NCBI GenBank assembly: GCA_016702415.1
Contig: JADJEA010000026.1
Location: 74,243 to 138,242, forward strand
Length of the DNA: 64,000 nucleotides
Source: Nostocoides sp.
Lineage (GTDB): Bacteria > Actinomycetota > Actinomycetes > Actinomycetales > Dermatophilaceae
Direction of reading: 5' to 3'
The position numbers and the translations under genes are program-made. The notes under the pieces were generated by a model. The model did no database searches. It was not told the origin of the DNA and worked only from the letters and a program-made list of their open reading frames with translations. Positions 8,397-20,570 of this stretch are shown one piece after another; position 1 is the stretch's first letter; each line of letters starts with the position of its first letter.

Positions 8397-9497
8397 TCAC
8401 CGCGTGACGATTGTGCTCCAGACCCGGTCCAGCGTGTGCGGATCGGCGAGGTCGAACTCCTGGGCGCCCGGTCCCGGTGTGACCGACACGACCTCGGGGC
8501 ACCCCAAGCGGGCGACGACGGTGACAGCGGGCTCGCCCGGGCGCGTGAACGTGAACAGGTCCTGACTCTCCCCCCGGTTAGGGCAGTGGCCGAAAAAGCG
8601 GGGTTGGGCGGCGAGATTCTCGAGGGCGCGGGTCACGGTCGTGATCGCGACCGGATCGGTCAGGTTTCCGCGGGTGACCGTGTGCGATGTGCCGGGGTCG
8701 GTCTCCAACGGCCGGATGATCTCGTAGGACATCGCGGTGACGCCGTCCAGATACTCCGAGACGGGATTGCTCTCGCGCCAGGAGGTCGCTGCTTGGACCC
8801 GATAGAGCGTCGGGCCGCTCGGCGGCCGAAGGACGGAGAGGTCGAGCAAGGGGGTGGTGAACGCGGAGGTGGGGGCCGCGGCATACCGCAAGGAGACGAG
8901 GCGACCGGCCGGGAAATCGTTCTCGATGAGGTTCTCCGCCTGGAGGGTGAGTCCGGCCGGCGGGTGAGCGCGAAGGTACCTCATGGTGGCCGCAGCGGAG
9001 GCGTCCACGGCATACCACTGGTCCGCGGAGACCTGACCGGCGTAGTAGGTGAACAGATCGTCCCCGCCCTTGCGCGCCGGCACTTCCCGGGCGCCCGGCA
9101 CCCGCGGGGCCAGGGAGACGAGGCGGAGAACCTCCGTCTGGGCCGCCGCCGTGTTGGCCCGGCTCGCGGCCTGGGCGGCGAGTTCGCGGGCACGCTTCTC
9201 CTCCAGCGCCGCCTGCGCCTTCTCTCGCTCCGACATGATGGTCGAGGTCGGGCCAGTCGAGGTTGGCCGACCGAGGCTGGACCCGGTCGGATGGCCGCCG
9301 CCCCAGATGGTGGCGCCAACCGCCGCGGCAGCGACCGCCGAGGCCGCCACGAGCGCGGGTGTCCACCGGCGCTTCCGCTGGGGCATCTGGGGAGCCTCGG
9401 CGAGTCGGCGGGCGCGGTCGGGATCGGCGAGGGACTCGTGTGCGGCGAAGGTCTCGCGCAGCAGTCGCTCGATGGCGTCATCGGTGAGTGTCGGCAT
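8397..9497 (-). CDS. Membrane-anchored partner of the SigE-like sigma factor, unknown C-terminal domain
   Basis: A 366-residue protein starting 3 bases after the sigma-factor stop. Residues 1-43 are charged and cytoplasmic, residues ~46-66 form one membrane helix, and residues ~95-130 are a coiled-coil-prone segment (MSEREKAQAALEEKRARE) on the outside. The C-terminal ~220 residues form an extracytoplasmic domain I do not recognise; it contains two Cys (FFGHCPNRGES, LGCPEVVSV) that could pair. Position and topology fit an anti-sigma factor or a signal sensor, but no zinc-binding anti-sigma motif is visible. Function is therefore inferred from context. Confidence 0.72.
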   Translation of the reverse strand: MPTLTDDAIERLLRETFAAHESLADPDRARRLAEAPQMPQRKRRWTPALVAASAVAAAAVGATIWGGGHPTGSSLGRPTSTGPTSTIMSEREKAQAALEEKRARELAAQAASRANTAAAQTEVLRLVSLAPRVPGAREVPARKGGDDLFTYYAGQVSADQWYAVDASAAATMRYLRAHPPAGLTLQAENLIENDFPAGRLVSLRYAAAPTSAFTTPLLDLSVLRPPSGPTLYRVQAATSWRESNPVSEYLDGVTAMSYEIIRPLETDPGTSHTVTRGNLTDPVAITTVTRALENLAAQPRFFGHCPNRGESQDLFTFTRPGEPAVTVVARLGCPEVVSVTPGPGAQEFDLADPHTLDRVWSTIVTR

Positions 9498-9500
9498 CCT

Positions 9501-10001
9501 TCACAACTCCTCAGGTGGAAGGTCGGCGAGGCGCTCACGCAGGGTGGCGAGCGCCCGGAAGGCGGTGGAGCGCACGGTGCTCTGGCCGCAGCCGAGGATC
9601 TCGGCGATCTCGCGATCGGGCAGGTCCTCGTAGTAGCGCAGGACGAGGACGGCACGCTGGCGCGTCGGGAGGGCGGTCAGGTGTTGCCACATCGCGCCGA
9701 TGGCGGGCGGTGGCTCGGGGCCGACCGCGGCGAGGTCGTCGAGTTCGGCGACGACGCGGGGCCGACGGGCGCGGGCGCGGACCCCCTGGAGGTGGGCGTT
9801 GACGAGGATCCGGCGCAGGTATGCCGCGGGCGCCCCCATCGAGACCAGCCCCGCGCGGTGGCGGTGGGCCTGGAGGAGGGTGGTCTGGAGGAGGTCCTCG
9901 GCGTCGGCGCGGTTGCCCGTGAGCATGACCGCGGTGCGCAGGAGGGCGGGGGCCCGTGCCGCGACGAGGTCCTCGAACGAGGTGCTCACGCTGGTGCTCA
10001 C
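9501..10001 (-). CDS. SigE-family (ECF-type) RNA polymerase sigma factor
   Basis: A 166-residue group 4 sigma factor. Region 2 spans residues ~10-75 (LLRTAVMLTGNRADAEDLLQ, then AYLRRILVNAHL). Region 4 spans ~105-160 (LPTRQRAVLVLRYYEDLPDR, then EIAEILGCGQSTVRS helix-turn-helix). It resembles the Streptomyces SigE-type group often annotated as SigE family. The downstream membrane protein is almost certainly co-transcribed and is the likely regulator. No target promoter can be named from the sequence. Confidence 0.9.
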   Translation of the reverse strand: MSTSVSTSFEDLVAARAPALLRTAVMLTGNRADAEDLLQTTLLQAHRHRAGLVSMGAPAAYLRRILVNAHLQGVRARARRPRVVAELDDLAAVGPEPPPAIGAMWQHLTALPTRQRAVLVLRYYEDLPDREIAEILGCGQSTVRSTAFRALATLRERLADLPPEEL

Positions 10002-10027
10002 ACCCTCTTGAATGCCGCCGGGGCCGC

Positions 10028-10753
10028 CTAGGTTGCCTCGGGTGTGTCCGCGGCGGTCTCCCCGGGGCTAGCGCCGGCCCGGAGGGCGCCGTCGGCGAGG
10101 AGGAACTGGCCCGCCGTATAGGTGGCCATGACGGCCGCACCGAGGGCCGGCGGCGGGGCGTCGAGGAGGAACTGCCCGATCCCGAGCAGGGTGTCGGAGG
10201 CGAGGAAGAGGACGGCACCGGCGAGGCTGGAGCGCCGGGCGCCGGCACCCAGGGCGGGGTGGAGGCGAGCGGCATACACCGCGGTGGCGGTCAGGAGGGC
10301 GGCATACCCGAGGACGGCGACACCGACGACGGGGGCCTGACGGAAGGCGCCGACCGCCATGACGGGGCCGGCGACGGCATACACGACGCCGAGGGTGCGG
10401 ACGACCCGGTCGTCGCGGAGGCGACCCGGCCGCCGGTGGCGCCGCAATCCGGTGATGTATGCCGCGTGCCCGCCCCCGAAGGCGGCCATCCCGGTCACGA
10501 ACGGGACGAAACCCGGCCGCAGCAGGGCGACGTCGCCGATCCAGCCGCCCGCTTCGGCGAGGAGGGTCGTGCGGGTCAGCGGGGAGCGCCGGAACCGGCG
10601 GTCGGTGGCCACCGACGCGGCGAGGACGGGCATGAGCAGGGACTTCGTCACCCACCGGACCCGGTCGACGGTCTCGCCACCCATTCCGGCGAGGACGGTG
10701 TCGGTGGTGGCGAGGGCGGCATACGCCAGGCGCAGGGCCCCGGCGAGGGTCAC
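10028..10753 (-). CDS. Lysoplasmalogenase, YhhN family
   Basis: A 241-residue polytopic membrane protein with about eight short hydrophobic segments. Conserved acidic and glycine positions (KSLLMPVLAAS, GGWIGDVALL, FLASDTLLGIGQFL) match the YhhN/TMEM86 family, which hydrolyses the vinyl ether bond of lysoplasmalogens. Start GTG 10753 overlaps the psuG stop by GTGA. Six copies of the iterated heptamer lie in or at the edges of this short gene, the densest local cluster in the window. Confidence 0.82.
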   Translation of the reverse strand: MTLAGALRLAYAALATTDTVLAGMGGETVDRVRWVTKSLLMPVLAASVATDRRFRRSPLTRTTLLAEAGGWIGDVALLRPGFVPFVTGMAAFGGGHAAYITGLRRHRRPGRLRDDRVVRTLGVVYAVAGPVMAVGAFRQAPVVGVAVLGYAALLTATAVYAARLHPALGAGARRSSLAGAVLFLASDTLLGIGQFLLDAPPPALGAAVMATYTAGQFLLADGALRAGASPGETAADTPEAT

Positions 10754-11682
10754 GTCCGGGCCTGGGGGGCGCGCGCGGCATACGCACCGGCGACGGCGGC
10801 GCCGACCCGGGCGTTGTCGCGGACGAGCGCGATATTGGTCCTCAAGGAGGCGCCGTCGGTGAGCTCGACGATCCGGCCCAGGAGATAGGGCGTGATGTCC
10901 CTGCCGATGATGCCCCGGTCGGCGCAGTCGGCCAGGGCGCGGTCGATGACGACGGCCATCTCGGCGGCGGGGATCTCGCAGTCCACCGGGACGGGATTGG
11001 CCAGGCAGACCCCGCCCCGCAGGCCGAGTGCCCACTTCGACGCCATCAGCGCTGCGACCTGGTCGGCGGTGTCGAGGCGCATGGGCACTCGGTGCCCGGA
11101 CGCACGCGAGTAGAAGGACGGGAACTCGTCGGTTCCGAACCCGACCACGGGCACCCCGAGCGTCTCGAGCACCTCCAGGGTGCGCCCGATGTCGAGGATC
11201 GATTTCACCCCCGCGCTGACCACGGTGACATCGGTGAGTCCGAGTTCGGTCAGGTCGGCGCTGACATCCATCGACGCCTCGCCGCCCCGGTGAACCCCGC
11301 CCAGCCCGCCGGTGACAAAGACGCGGATGCCCGCGAGCGCGGCCAGGCGCATCGTCGCGGCGACGGTGGTCGCCCCATGGGCGCCGGTCGAGACGACGTA
11401 CGGCAGGTCGCGGACGCTGACCTTGACCACGCTGGGATCGCTGGCCAGGAGCTCGAGGTCGTCGGCGCCCAGCCCGATCCGCGGGACCCCATCGAGCAGG
11501 GCGATGGTCGCCGGGGTCGCCCCGCCGGCCCGGACGATCCCCTCGACCTCCAGGGCCATCGCGACATTGTCGGGATAGGGCATCCCGTGGCTGATGATCG
11601 TCGACTCGAGGGCGACAACCGGGGCGCCGGTCGCCAGCGCGTGCGCGACCTCGTCGGTGACCTGGAGCAGTGGATGCGTCAT
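10750..11682 (-). CDS. psuG: Pseudouridine-5'-phosphate glycosidase
   Basis: A 310-residue enzyme that reversibly splits pseudouridine 5'-phosphate into uracil and ribose 5-phosphate. Family motifs are the N-terminal VVALESTIISHGMPYPDNV (about 21-39), the active-site lysine region PSVVKVSVRDLPYVV (about 83-97), and the ATTVAATMRLA...FVTGGLGGVHRG core. It starts at ATG 11682, overlapping the stop of the kinase gene by ATGA. The kinase would supply its substrate, so the pair forms the standard two-gene pseudouridine degradation unit. Ribose 5-phosphate feeds central metabolism. Confidence 0.95.
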   Translation of the reverse strand: MTHPLLQVTDEVAHALATGAPVVALESTIISHGMPYPDNVAMALEVEGIVRAGGATPATIALLDGVPRIGLGADDLELLASDPSVVKVSVRDLPYVVSTGAHGATTVAATMRLAALAGIRVFVTGGLGGVHRGGEASMDVSADLTELGLTDVTVVSAGVKSILDIGRTLEVLETLGVPVVGFGTDEFPSFYSRASGHRVPMRLDTADQVAALMASKWALGLRGGVCLANPVPVDCEIPAAEMAVVIDRALADCADRGIIGRDITPYLLGRIVELTDGASLRTNIALVRDNARVGAAVAGAYAARAPQART

Positions 11683-12622
11683 GGGGTCCTCTCCCCCGCG
11701 GCGCGTCGGACGAGGTCGCGGGTCAGATCCGGGCGCACCGTGTGCTCGCTGGCGACGGTCAGCGCCGAGACGACATGTCCGTATGCCGCGGCCTCCCCCT
11801 CCGTGCGCCCGTCCAGGAGCGCGGCGATAAATCCCGCAAGGAGGGCGTCGCCCCCGCCGGTGACGTCGGCGACCTCGACGACCGGCGCGGCGAAGGCGAG
11901 CGCCCGCGGGTGGTGGCCGGGATCGGCGGAGACGAGCACGCTGCCGGTGGCCCCGAGGGTCACCCAGACGTGGGTGACGCCCTCGTCGATGAGCGGGGCA
12001 GCCACCGCGGGGATGTCCCGCAGTGTCATCGGCTGCCCGGTTAGGGCCTGGAGTTCGGCGACATTCGGGGTGATCATCCAGGGTCGCGGGTGCAGGGCCG
12101 CCCACATGCGTGGCCCCTTGGCCACACTCACCGGATCGGCGATCAGTCGGGCTCCCGCGTCCGCGACGGCTGTCGCGACGACCGCGACCACGGCGGGCGG
12201 GAGATTGGCGTCGAGGACGACGGTGTCGTCTGCGGTCAGATCCGAGAGGGCGAGTCCGACGACGTCGGGTTCGAGGCACTCGGTCGCGTGCATGTCGTTG
12301 ACGGCGAGGGCGAGTTCGCCCTCGTGGGTGAGCAGAGCGGCATACCGACCGGTGGGGTGCAGCGACGTCACGGCGTGGGTGAGGCCGATTCCCGCCTCGG
12401 CGGCGTTGTCGCGCAGGACATCCCCGGCGCGATCCTTGCCGATGGCGGCGACGAGCTCGACGGGGACGCCGAGGCGACCGAGATTCTCGGCGACATTGCG
12501 GCCCACACCCCGGGACGTTCGAGCGCCACGCCCGGATTGGACGTGGCGGGGACCAGGGGGCCGGTCGATCGGGCGACGAGATCGAGATTGGCCCCGCCGA
12601 CGACGAAGACACGGGCATGCAC
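11679..12622 (-). CDS. psuK: Pseudouridine kinase, PfkB family, interrupted by a one-base frameshift
   Basis: A ribokinase/PfkB-type sugar kinase fused in position to psuG, so pseudouridine is the likely substrate. The reading begins at GTG 12622 (HARVFVVGGANLDLVARSTG) and the conserved continuation (GRNVAENLGRLGVPVELVA) is in another frame. The switch falls at a run of four C on the plus strand (12508-12511), where one more base would restore the expected PGGVGRNVAENL. The C-terminal DVTGGGDALLAGFIAALL holds the catalytic Asp and anion hole. Everything else looks intact, so a homopolymer sequencing error is more likely than loss of the gene. Confidence 0.85.
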
Positions 12623-12666
12623 GGGCGGCAGCCTAATCGCCGCTGGACCCCTCAGCGGTCACCATG

Positions 12667-12718
12667 GGCGTTCACCGTCACCGCTCACCATCGGCGTTCA
12701 CCGTCACCGCTCACCATC
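12667..12718. repeat. Two tandem copies of a 26-bp unit at the 3' end of mazG
   Basis: The unit GGCGTTCACCGTCACCGCTC plus ACCATC is repeated exactly at 12667-12692 and 12693-12718. The mazG stop codon lies in the second copy, so the first copy is a duplication of the gene's last codons and following bases. A partial third match (GGTCACCATG) lies just before. Slippage is the simplest origin. Confidence 0.85.
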
Positions 12719-13405
12719 GAGCGCCCGCTCCGCGGCCTTGATCCGCGCCCATTGGGCCTCGACCTCCTCGGGCGTGCTCGCCACGGCGTCGGCGAAGACG
12801 TGCGGGTGGCGGCGGACCAGCTTGGCGACGAGGGCGGCCGCGATGTCGTCGATGTCGAAGGGTGAGTCCGGGTCCTCCTGCGCCACCCGGGCGTGGAAGA
12901 GCACCTGAAGGAGGACGTCCCCGAGCTCCTCGGCGAGGTGCGCGCGGTCGCCGGAGGCGATCGCCTCGACGGTTTCCTGGGCTTCCTCGGTCAGATAGCG
13001 GGCCAGCGACGCGTGGGTCTGCTGGGCATCCCATGGGCAGCCGCCCGGCGAGCGCAGCCGGTCCATGACCGCAACGGCGTCCAGGAGCCGGGCACCGGGG
13101 ACATCCCAGGAGCCGACGACGACCTCGACCTCGGGGGGCTCGGGGAGGGCGCTGACGTCGGCGGCGATGGCATCGGTCAGGCCGGGGTCCTCGTCGGCGC
13201 TGCCGAGCCACACCACGCGCGCCGCCTGCGACCGCGTCAGCAGGTCGCGGGCCAAGTCCGCGACCGGTCGATCCTCCGTCGTCTCCACCGCGATGCCCGC
13301 CGCCATGACCGCCGAGACGAGCGGTTCCTCCACACTCCGCCCCAGGACGTATGCCGACCCCTCCACCGCGCGCCACGCCTCCCGGCTGAGCAGCCCGGCC
13401 GGCAC
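12704..13405 (-). CDS. mazG: MazG-family nucleoside triphosphate pyrophosphohydrolase
   Basis: A 233-residue protein. The C-terminal half is a MazG domain: DRLRSPGGCPWDAQQTH (about 118-134), the metal-binding EExxE in LTEEAQETVEAI and ExxxD in AEELGDVLLQVLFHARV. Such enzymes clear non-canonical NTPs to monophosphates. The N-terminal ~110 residues are the less conserved actinobacterial extension. The first usable start is GTG 13405, but the in-frame stretch just upstream (13406-13438) reads GLTLLLTSPR, which looks like the beginning of this protein in related bacteria. The true start is therefore uncertain. Upstream are the SurA-like lipoprotein and mfd on the same strand. Confidence 0.88.
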   Translation of the reverse strand: MPAGLLSREAWRAVEGSAYVLGRSVEEPLVSAVMAAGIAVETTEDRPVADLARDLLTRSQAARVVWLGSADEDPGLTDAIAADVSALPEPPEVEVVVGSWDVPGARLLDAVAVMDRLRSPGGCPWDAQQTHASLARYLTEEAQETVEAIASGDRAHLAEELGDVLLQVLFHARVAQEDPDSPFDIDDIAAALVAKLVRRHPHVFADAVASTPEEVEAQWARIKAAERALDGER

Positions 13406-13473
13406 CCGCGGGCTGGTCAGCAGGAGCGTGAGCCCCGCCTCGGCGACGGCGTGGTCGTGATGAGAGGGCGAAG

Positions 13474-13973
13474 TCAGGACTGCCCTGCGATCCAGTTGGG
13501 GGTCATTGGGACCATCTCGAGGCTGGTCGGGTCGAACCGGCCGTAGCGGGGGTTGACCGTGATCTTGGCCCGCTGCAGGTCGGCAATGACCGTGTCGATG
13601 AGGGCGGGATCGGACTGCTGCATCTGGTAGAGAGCGAAATTGGCCTTGACGACCTCGACCGTGTCGGCGCTGGGGTCCACCTTGGCCAGCGACTGGCGTG
13701 CGGTGGCGTCGGTGACCGGCTGGCCCTTGGCGTTGGCGACATCGAGGATGAATGGCGCCTTGACCAACCAGGTCGCGGCCTGCCCGGTGGTCAGGGGCTC
13801 TTGGAGGTCGAAGGCCGCGTTGATCTGCTGGGCGGTGGTTCGGGCGGCGTCCTCGGAGATGACGTGGCCGTTCACGCGGGCGGCGACGTCGGCGCCGCCG
13901 ACCCCTCCGCAGCCGCCGAGCACCAGCGCGCCTCCGGTGATGGCCGCGGCGGTCGCCCGGCGCAGTGATCGGG

Positions 13974-13977
<4 letters not shown>
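13474..13977 (-). CDS. SurA N-terminal-like lipoprotein
   Basis: A 167-residue exported lipoprotein with an Arg-rich signal, a hydrophobic core (AAAITGGALVL) and a lipobox LGGC at residues 20-23. The mature part has the ARVNGHVISEDAA motif typical of SurA/PrsA N-terminal chaperone domains. No PPIase domain follows, so it would act as a short periplasmic-type chaperone outside the membrane. Its ATG overlaps the mfd stop. The order mfd-SurA-like-mazG is common in actinobacteria. Confidence 0.82.
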
Positions 13978-17539
<3,562 letters not shown>

Positions 17540-17543
<4 letters not shown>

Positions 17544-18127
17544 CGTCCACCGCCCGGCGCATGGAACCGCTGTTGGGCGGCCAGCAGGCCGTGGCCGACC
17601 AGATCCTCGACCGCATCCGCCGCCTCGACGACCGAGACGGCGATCTCGGGCCGCTCGGCCGCGCTGAAGTCGCGCAAGACGAAGTCGGCAGGGTCCATCC
17701 GTCCCGGCGGCCGGCCGATCCCCACGCGCACCCGGTGATAGTCCCGAGTCCCCAACAGGCCGCTGATCGAGCGGAGCCCGTTGTGCCCACCCTCGCCGCC
17801 ACCGAGCTTGAGCCGGACCAGCCCGAAGTCGATGTCGAGTTCGTCGTGGACGACGCAAATCCGCTCGGGCGCAACCTTGTAGAACCTCGCGAGGTCGCGG
17901 ACCGGCTCCCCCGACACATTCATGAAAGTCGTCGGCACGGCGAGCACGACCGGCACGCGTTCGGCCCCCACGGCGATCCGGGCCGCCGTCACGCTCCCCT
18001 TGTGCCGAGACAGCGCGACCTTGTGCCGGGCGGCGAGTGCGTCGACGACGTGGGCACCGACGTTATGGCGGTTCGCGGCATACCGGCTCCCGGGGTTGCC
18101 GAGACCGACGACGATCCAGGGGTCCAC
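17540..18127 (-). CDS. pth: Peptidyl-tRNA hydrolase
   Basis: A 195-residue Pth that recycles peptidyl-tRNA released during abortive translation. Conserved elements are VVGLGNPGSRYAANRHNVGA at residues 6-25 with the catalytic His, PTTFMNVSGEPV near 65, VVHDELDIDFGLVRLKLGGG near 92, and GHNGLRSISGLLGTRDYHRV. It lies upstream of mfd with a 4-base overlap and 12 bases after the glycan operon's last gene on the same strand. Confidence 0.96.
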
Positions 18128-18139
18128 GACCGCCTCCTT

Positions 18140-19309
18140 TCAGCGAGCGAGGGTAGCCCGGTACACCGACAACACCTCATCGGTGATCGCATCCCAGTCG
18201 TAGCGGGCCAGGACATCGGCGCGCAGCCGACGCGCACCCGTGGCGCCGGCCTCGTCGCCGGACAGTTCGGCGACGATCGCGTCCGTCAAGGCGGACACGC
18301 TGGCGGCGGGGACGATCCGGTGGCCGGGGGCGTGGGACCCGACGATCTCCCGGTGCGGGGGGATGTCGCTGACAACCACCCGACGGCCGTATGCCGCCGC
18401 CTCCAGAAGGGTGATCGGCATCCCTTCGAGGGTGGACGGCTGGACGAAGACGCCCGCCGAGGTCATCACCTCCGCGAGATCGCGCCCGAAGAGATAGCCG
18501 GGCAGGACGACGCGCGGGTCCAGGTCGGCGAGGTCCCGCAGGTCGGCCGCGAAGGCATCGGTGTGGGAGGAGTCGCCGACGACGACCAGCCGGGTCGCCC
18601 CCGGCACCCGCGCGAACGCGCGCACGAGTTGGTCGGGCTGCTTCTCGGGGACCAACCGGCCGAGAAAGACGACGTAGTTGCCGGGGGTGAGCCCGAGGCG
18701 GGCCAGGGTCGGCCCCGGCGGGGCGGGGGTCACATGCTGGGCCCCATTGGGGATATAGCGGGCCTCCCGGCCGTGCTCCTCACGATAGATCCGGGCCATG
18801 TCGCGCGAGACGACGACGACCTCGTCGGGCACACGGGTCGACAGTGCCCGCCCCGCGCGCAGCATCAGCCGGGCCGCCGGAGACCACTTGGCCCGCTGGT
18901 CGTCGAGGGCGTGGATGGTCTGGACGACCCGAGAAGGAGAGAGATAGGACGGGAGCGGGGAGAAGATGCCCGGGCCCATCGCGTGGAAGTGGACGACGTC
19001 GTAGGAGCGCGACCACACGGTGTGGGCGGCGCTGAGCCCGGAGTGGACCGCCGACTCCAGGTGCTTGCCGCCCGAGGTGGGGATGGTGCGCAAGGTCATC
19101 CCGCGGTAGTGACCGAGGGAGCGCCCGGTCGGCGCGAGGTAGTCGTGCTCGGGCGGGACCGCAACCCCCGCAGTCGAATAGGACGGCCGACAATAGATCG
19201 TCACATCGTGGCCGCGGGCCGACAGCCGCGCGCCGAGCTCCTCGACATGCTTCTCGACGCCGCCATAGGTGGCCGGCAGCCCGCGCAGGCCGATCATCGC
19301 GATCCTCAT
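18140..19309 (-). CDS. Glycosyltransferase family 4 (DUF1972-type N-terminus)
   Basis: A 389-residue GT-B glycosyltransferase. The N-terminus MIGLRGLPATYGGVEKHVEE is the DUF1972-type acceptor domain seen in rhamnosyl and related transferases. The donor site has GRLVPEKQPDQLVRAF near 232 and the EX7E motif within PSTLEGMPITLLEAAAYG. The sugar donor cannot be read from sequence. It is the last gene of a five-gene run (sulfotransferase, flippase, ligase-like, GT4, GT4), overlapping the previous gene by ATGA. Confidence 0.9.
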   Translation of the reverse strand: MRIAMIGLRGLPATYGGVEKHVEELGARLSARGHDVTIYCRPSYSTAGVAVPPEHDYLAPTGRSLGHYRGMTLRTIPTSGGKHLESAVHSGLSAAHTVWSRSYDVVHFHAMGPGIFSPLPSYLSPSRVVQTIHALDDQRAKWSPAARLMLRAGRALSTRVPDEVVVVSRDMARIYREEHGREARYIPNGAQHVTPAPPGPTLARLGLTPGNYVVFLGRLVPEKQPDQLVRAFARVPGATRLVVVGDSSHTDAFAADLRDLADLDPRVVLPGYLFGRDLAEVMTSAGVFVQPSTLEGMPITLLEAAAYGRRVVVSDIPPHREIVGSHAPGHRIVPAASVSALTDAIVAELSGDEAGATGARRLRADVLARYDWDAITDEVLSVYRATLAR

Positions 19310-20568
19310 CCGCCGACCCTCCCGGCACCCACGCCCGCATAAAGACGGTCGAGGGCGTCGAGGTGGACCGGTGGGGAATGGCGGGCCAGGACCCGCTCCC
19401 GCGCCGCCGCACCCTCGCGAACCGCACGATCGGAATCGGTCAGGTAACCCGCGAGCGCCTCCGCCAGCGCCGCCGGGTCCTCGTGCGGGACGAGGGTGCC
19501 GGTCTCGCCGTCGACGACGAGTTCGGGTATGCCGCCCAGTCGGCTCCCGACGACCGGCACCCCGGCCGCGAACGCCTCGAGCACCGCGAGGGGCTGGTTC
19601 TCCAGCCACCGGGCCGGGAGGGCCGCCACGCGTGCGGACGCGACGAGGTCGCGCAGGGCGGGTGGGTCGAGCCGCCCGTGAAAGCGGACGCGGCCGGGCG
19701 CGACGCGGGCGGCCAGCCTCTCCAGGTCCGCCCGGTCGGGCCCATCCCCGGCGATGTGGAGGACCGGCCCCGCGGCCGGGCGCATCCCTGGGAGTGCGTC
19801 CGGGAGCATCGCCGTGGCCCGGACCAGGACCTCGACGCCCTTCTCCGGCGAGAGCCGTCCGGCGTAAACGATGCCCGTGCCGCTGCCGGTCCGCCTCGGG
19901 ACGTCGGTCGGGGTGAGGTTGGGGAGGTGGACGAGGCGGTCGGGAAAGACTCCGGCGTCGGTCAGGCGGGCCAGGAGGAAGGCGCTGGGACAGGCGAAGG
20001 CGCGGATCGCGGCATACGCCCGGAAAAGGCGGTGGAGGCCGAGTTCGGTGGCCGCCAGGGCGCTCGCGGGGAGGCGTCCGTGGTGGCAGCGCCGGCGGAC
20101 CGCCTGCCGCAGCCCTCCGTGGATGCAGGCCGTGCAGATCCGGCCCTGGTCGAGGAAGCGGTAGGTCGGACAGGCCAGCTTGTAGTCGTGGACGGTCATG
20201 ACGACCGGGACCCCGGCCCGGCGCGCCGCGGCGACGACCGAGGGCGAGAGCTGGTGGTAGATGTTGTGGAGGTGGACGACGTCGGGCCGGAAGTCCGCGA
20301 TGACGGCGCGCATCCCGCGGGCCGCCGCGGTCGACCAGACCATCCGCGCGGCCAGGACGGCCTGGTCGCCGAGGTCGGACGGCGGGGGGTCGAACTCGGC
20401 ATACGGCGGGAAATGACGGGCGTAGGGCAACGGGGGGTTATCCGGGTGATCCATCCCGAACAGCGCGACCTCGTCCCCGCGGGCACGCTGGAGGTCCGCC
20501 ACATCGAGGAGGTAGGCCTCGGCCCCGCCCCGGCGGTGAAGGAACTTGTCGACGTGGAGGACGCGCAC
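19306..20568 (-). CDS. Glycosyltransferase family 4
   Basis: A 420-residue GT-B transferase. The N-terminus VRVLHVDKFLHRRGGAEAYL has the Gly-rich acceptor loop. A Cys-rich insert (YKLACPTYRFLDQGRICTAC) near residues 140-160 is common in this subgroup. The donor domain shows VYAGRLSPEKGVEVL and EX7E in WLENQPLAVLEAFAAG. GTG 20568 was chosen because it lies 2 bases after the upstream stop and begins the conserved strand. It probably extends a surface glycan made by this operon. Confidence 0.9.
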   Translation of the reverse strand: MRVLHVDKFLHRRGGAEAYLLDVADLQRARGDEVALFGMDHPDNPPLPYARHFPPYAEFDPPPSDLGDQAVLAARMVWSTAAARGMRAVIADFRPDVVHLHNIYHQLSPSVVAAARRAGVPVVMTVHDYKLACPTYRFLDQGRICTACIHGGLRQAVRRRCHHGRLPASALAATELGLHRLFRAYAAIRAFACPSAFLLARLTDAGVFPDRLVHLPNLTPTDVPRRTGSGTGIVYAGRLSPEKGVEVLVRATAMLPDALPGMRPAAGPVLHIAGDGPDRADLERLAARVAPGRVRFHGRLDPPALRDLVASARVAALPARWLENQPLAVLEAFAAGVPVVGSRLGGIPELVVDGETGTLVPHEDPAALAEALAGYLTDSDRAVREGAAARERVLARHSPPVHLDALDRLYAGVGAGRVGG

Positions 20569-20570
20569 CC

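Noticed and set aside
8284..8502. N-terminal extension of enolase by an in-frame upstream reading
   Set aside because: The extra residues are not enolase-like, and GTG 8283 has a good ribosome site and the conserved N-terminus.
10754..12618. A long minus-strand reading that would fuse an Arg-rich protein to psuG
   Set aside because: The upstream part is the psuK sequence in the wrong frame; psuG starts at ATG 11682 with an ATGA overlap.
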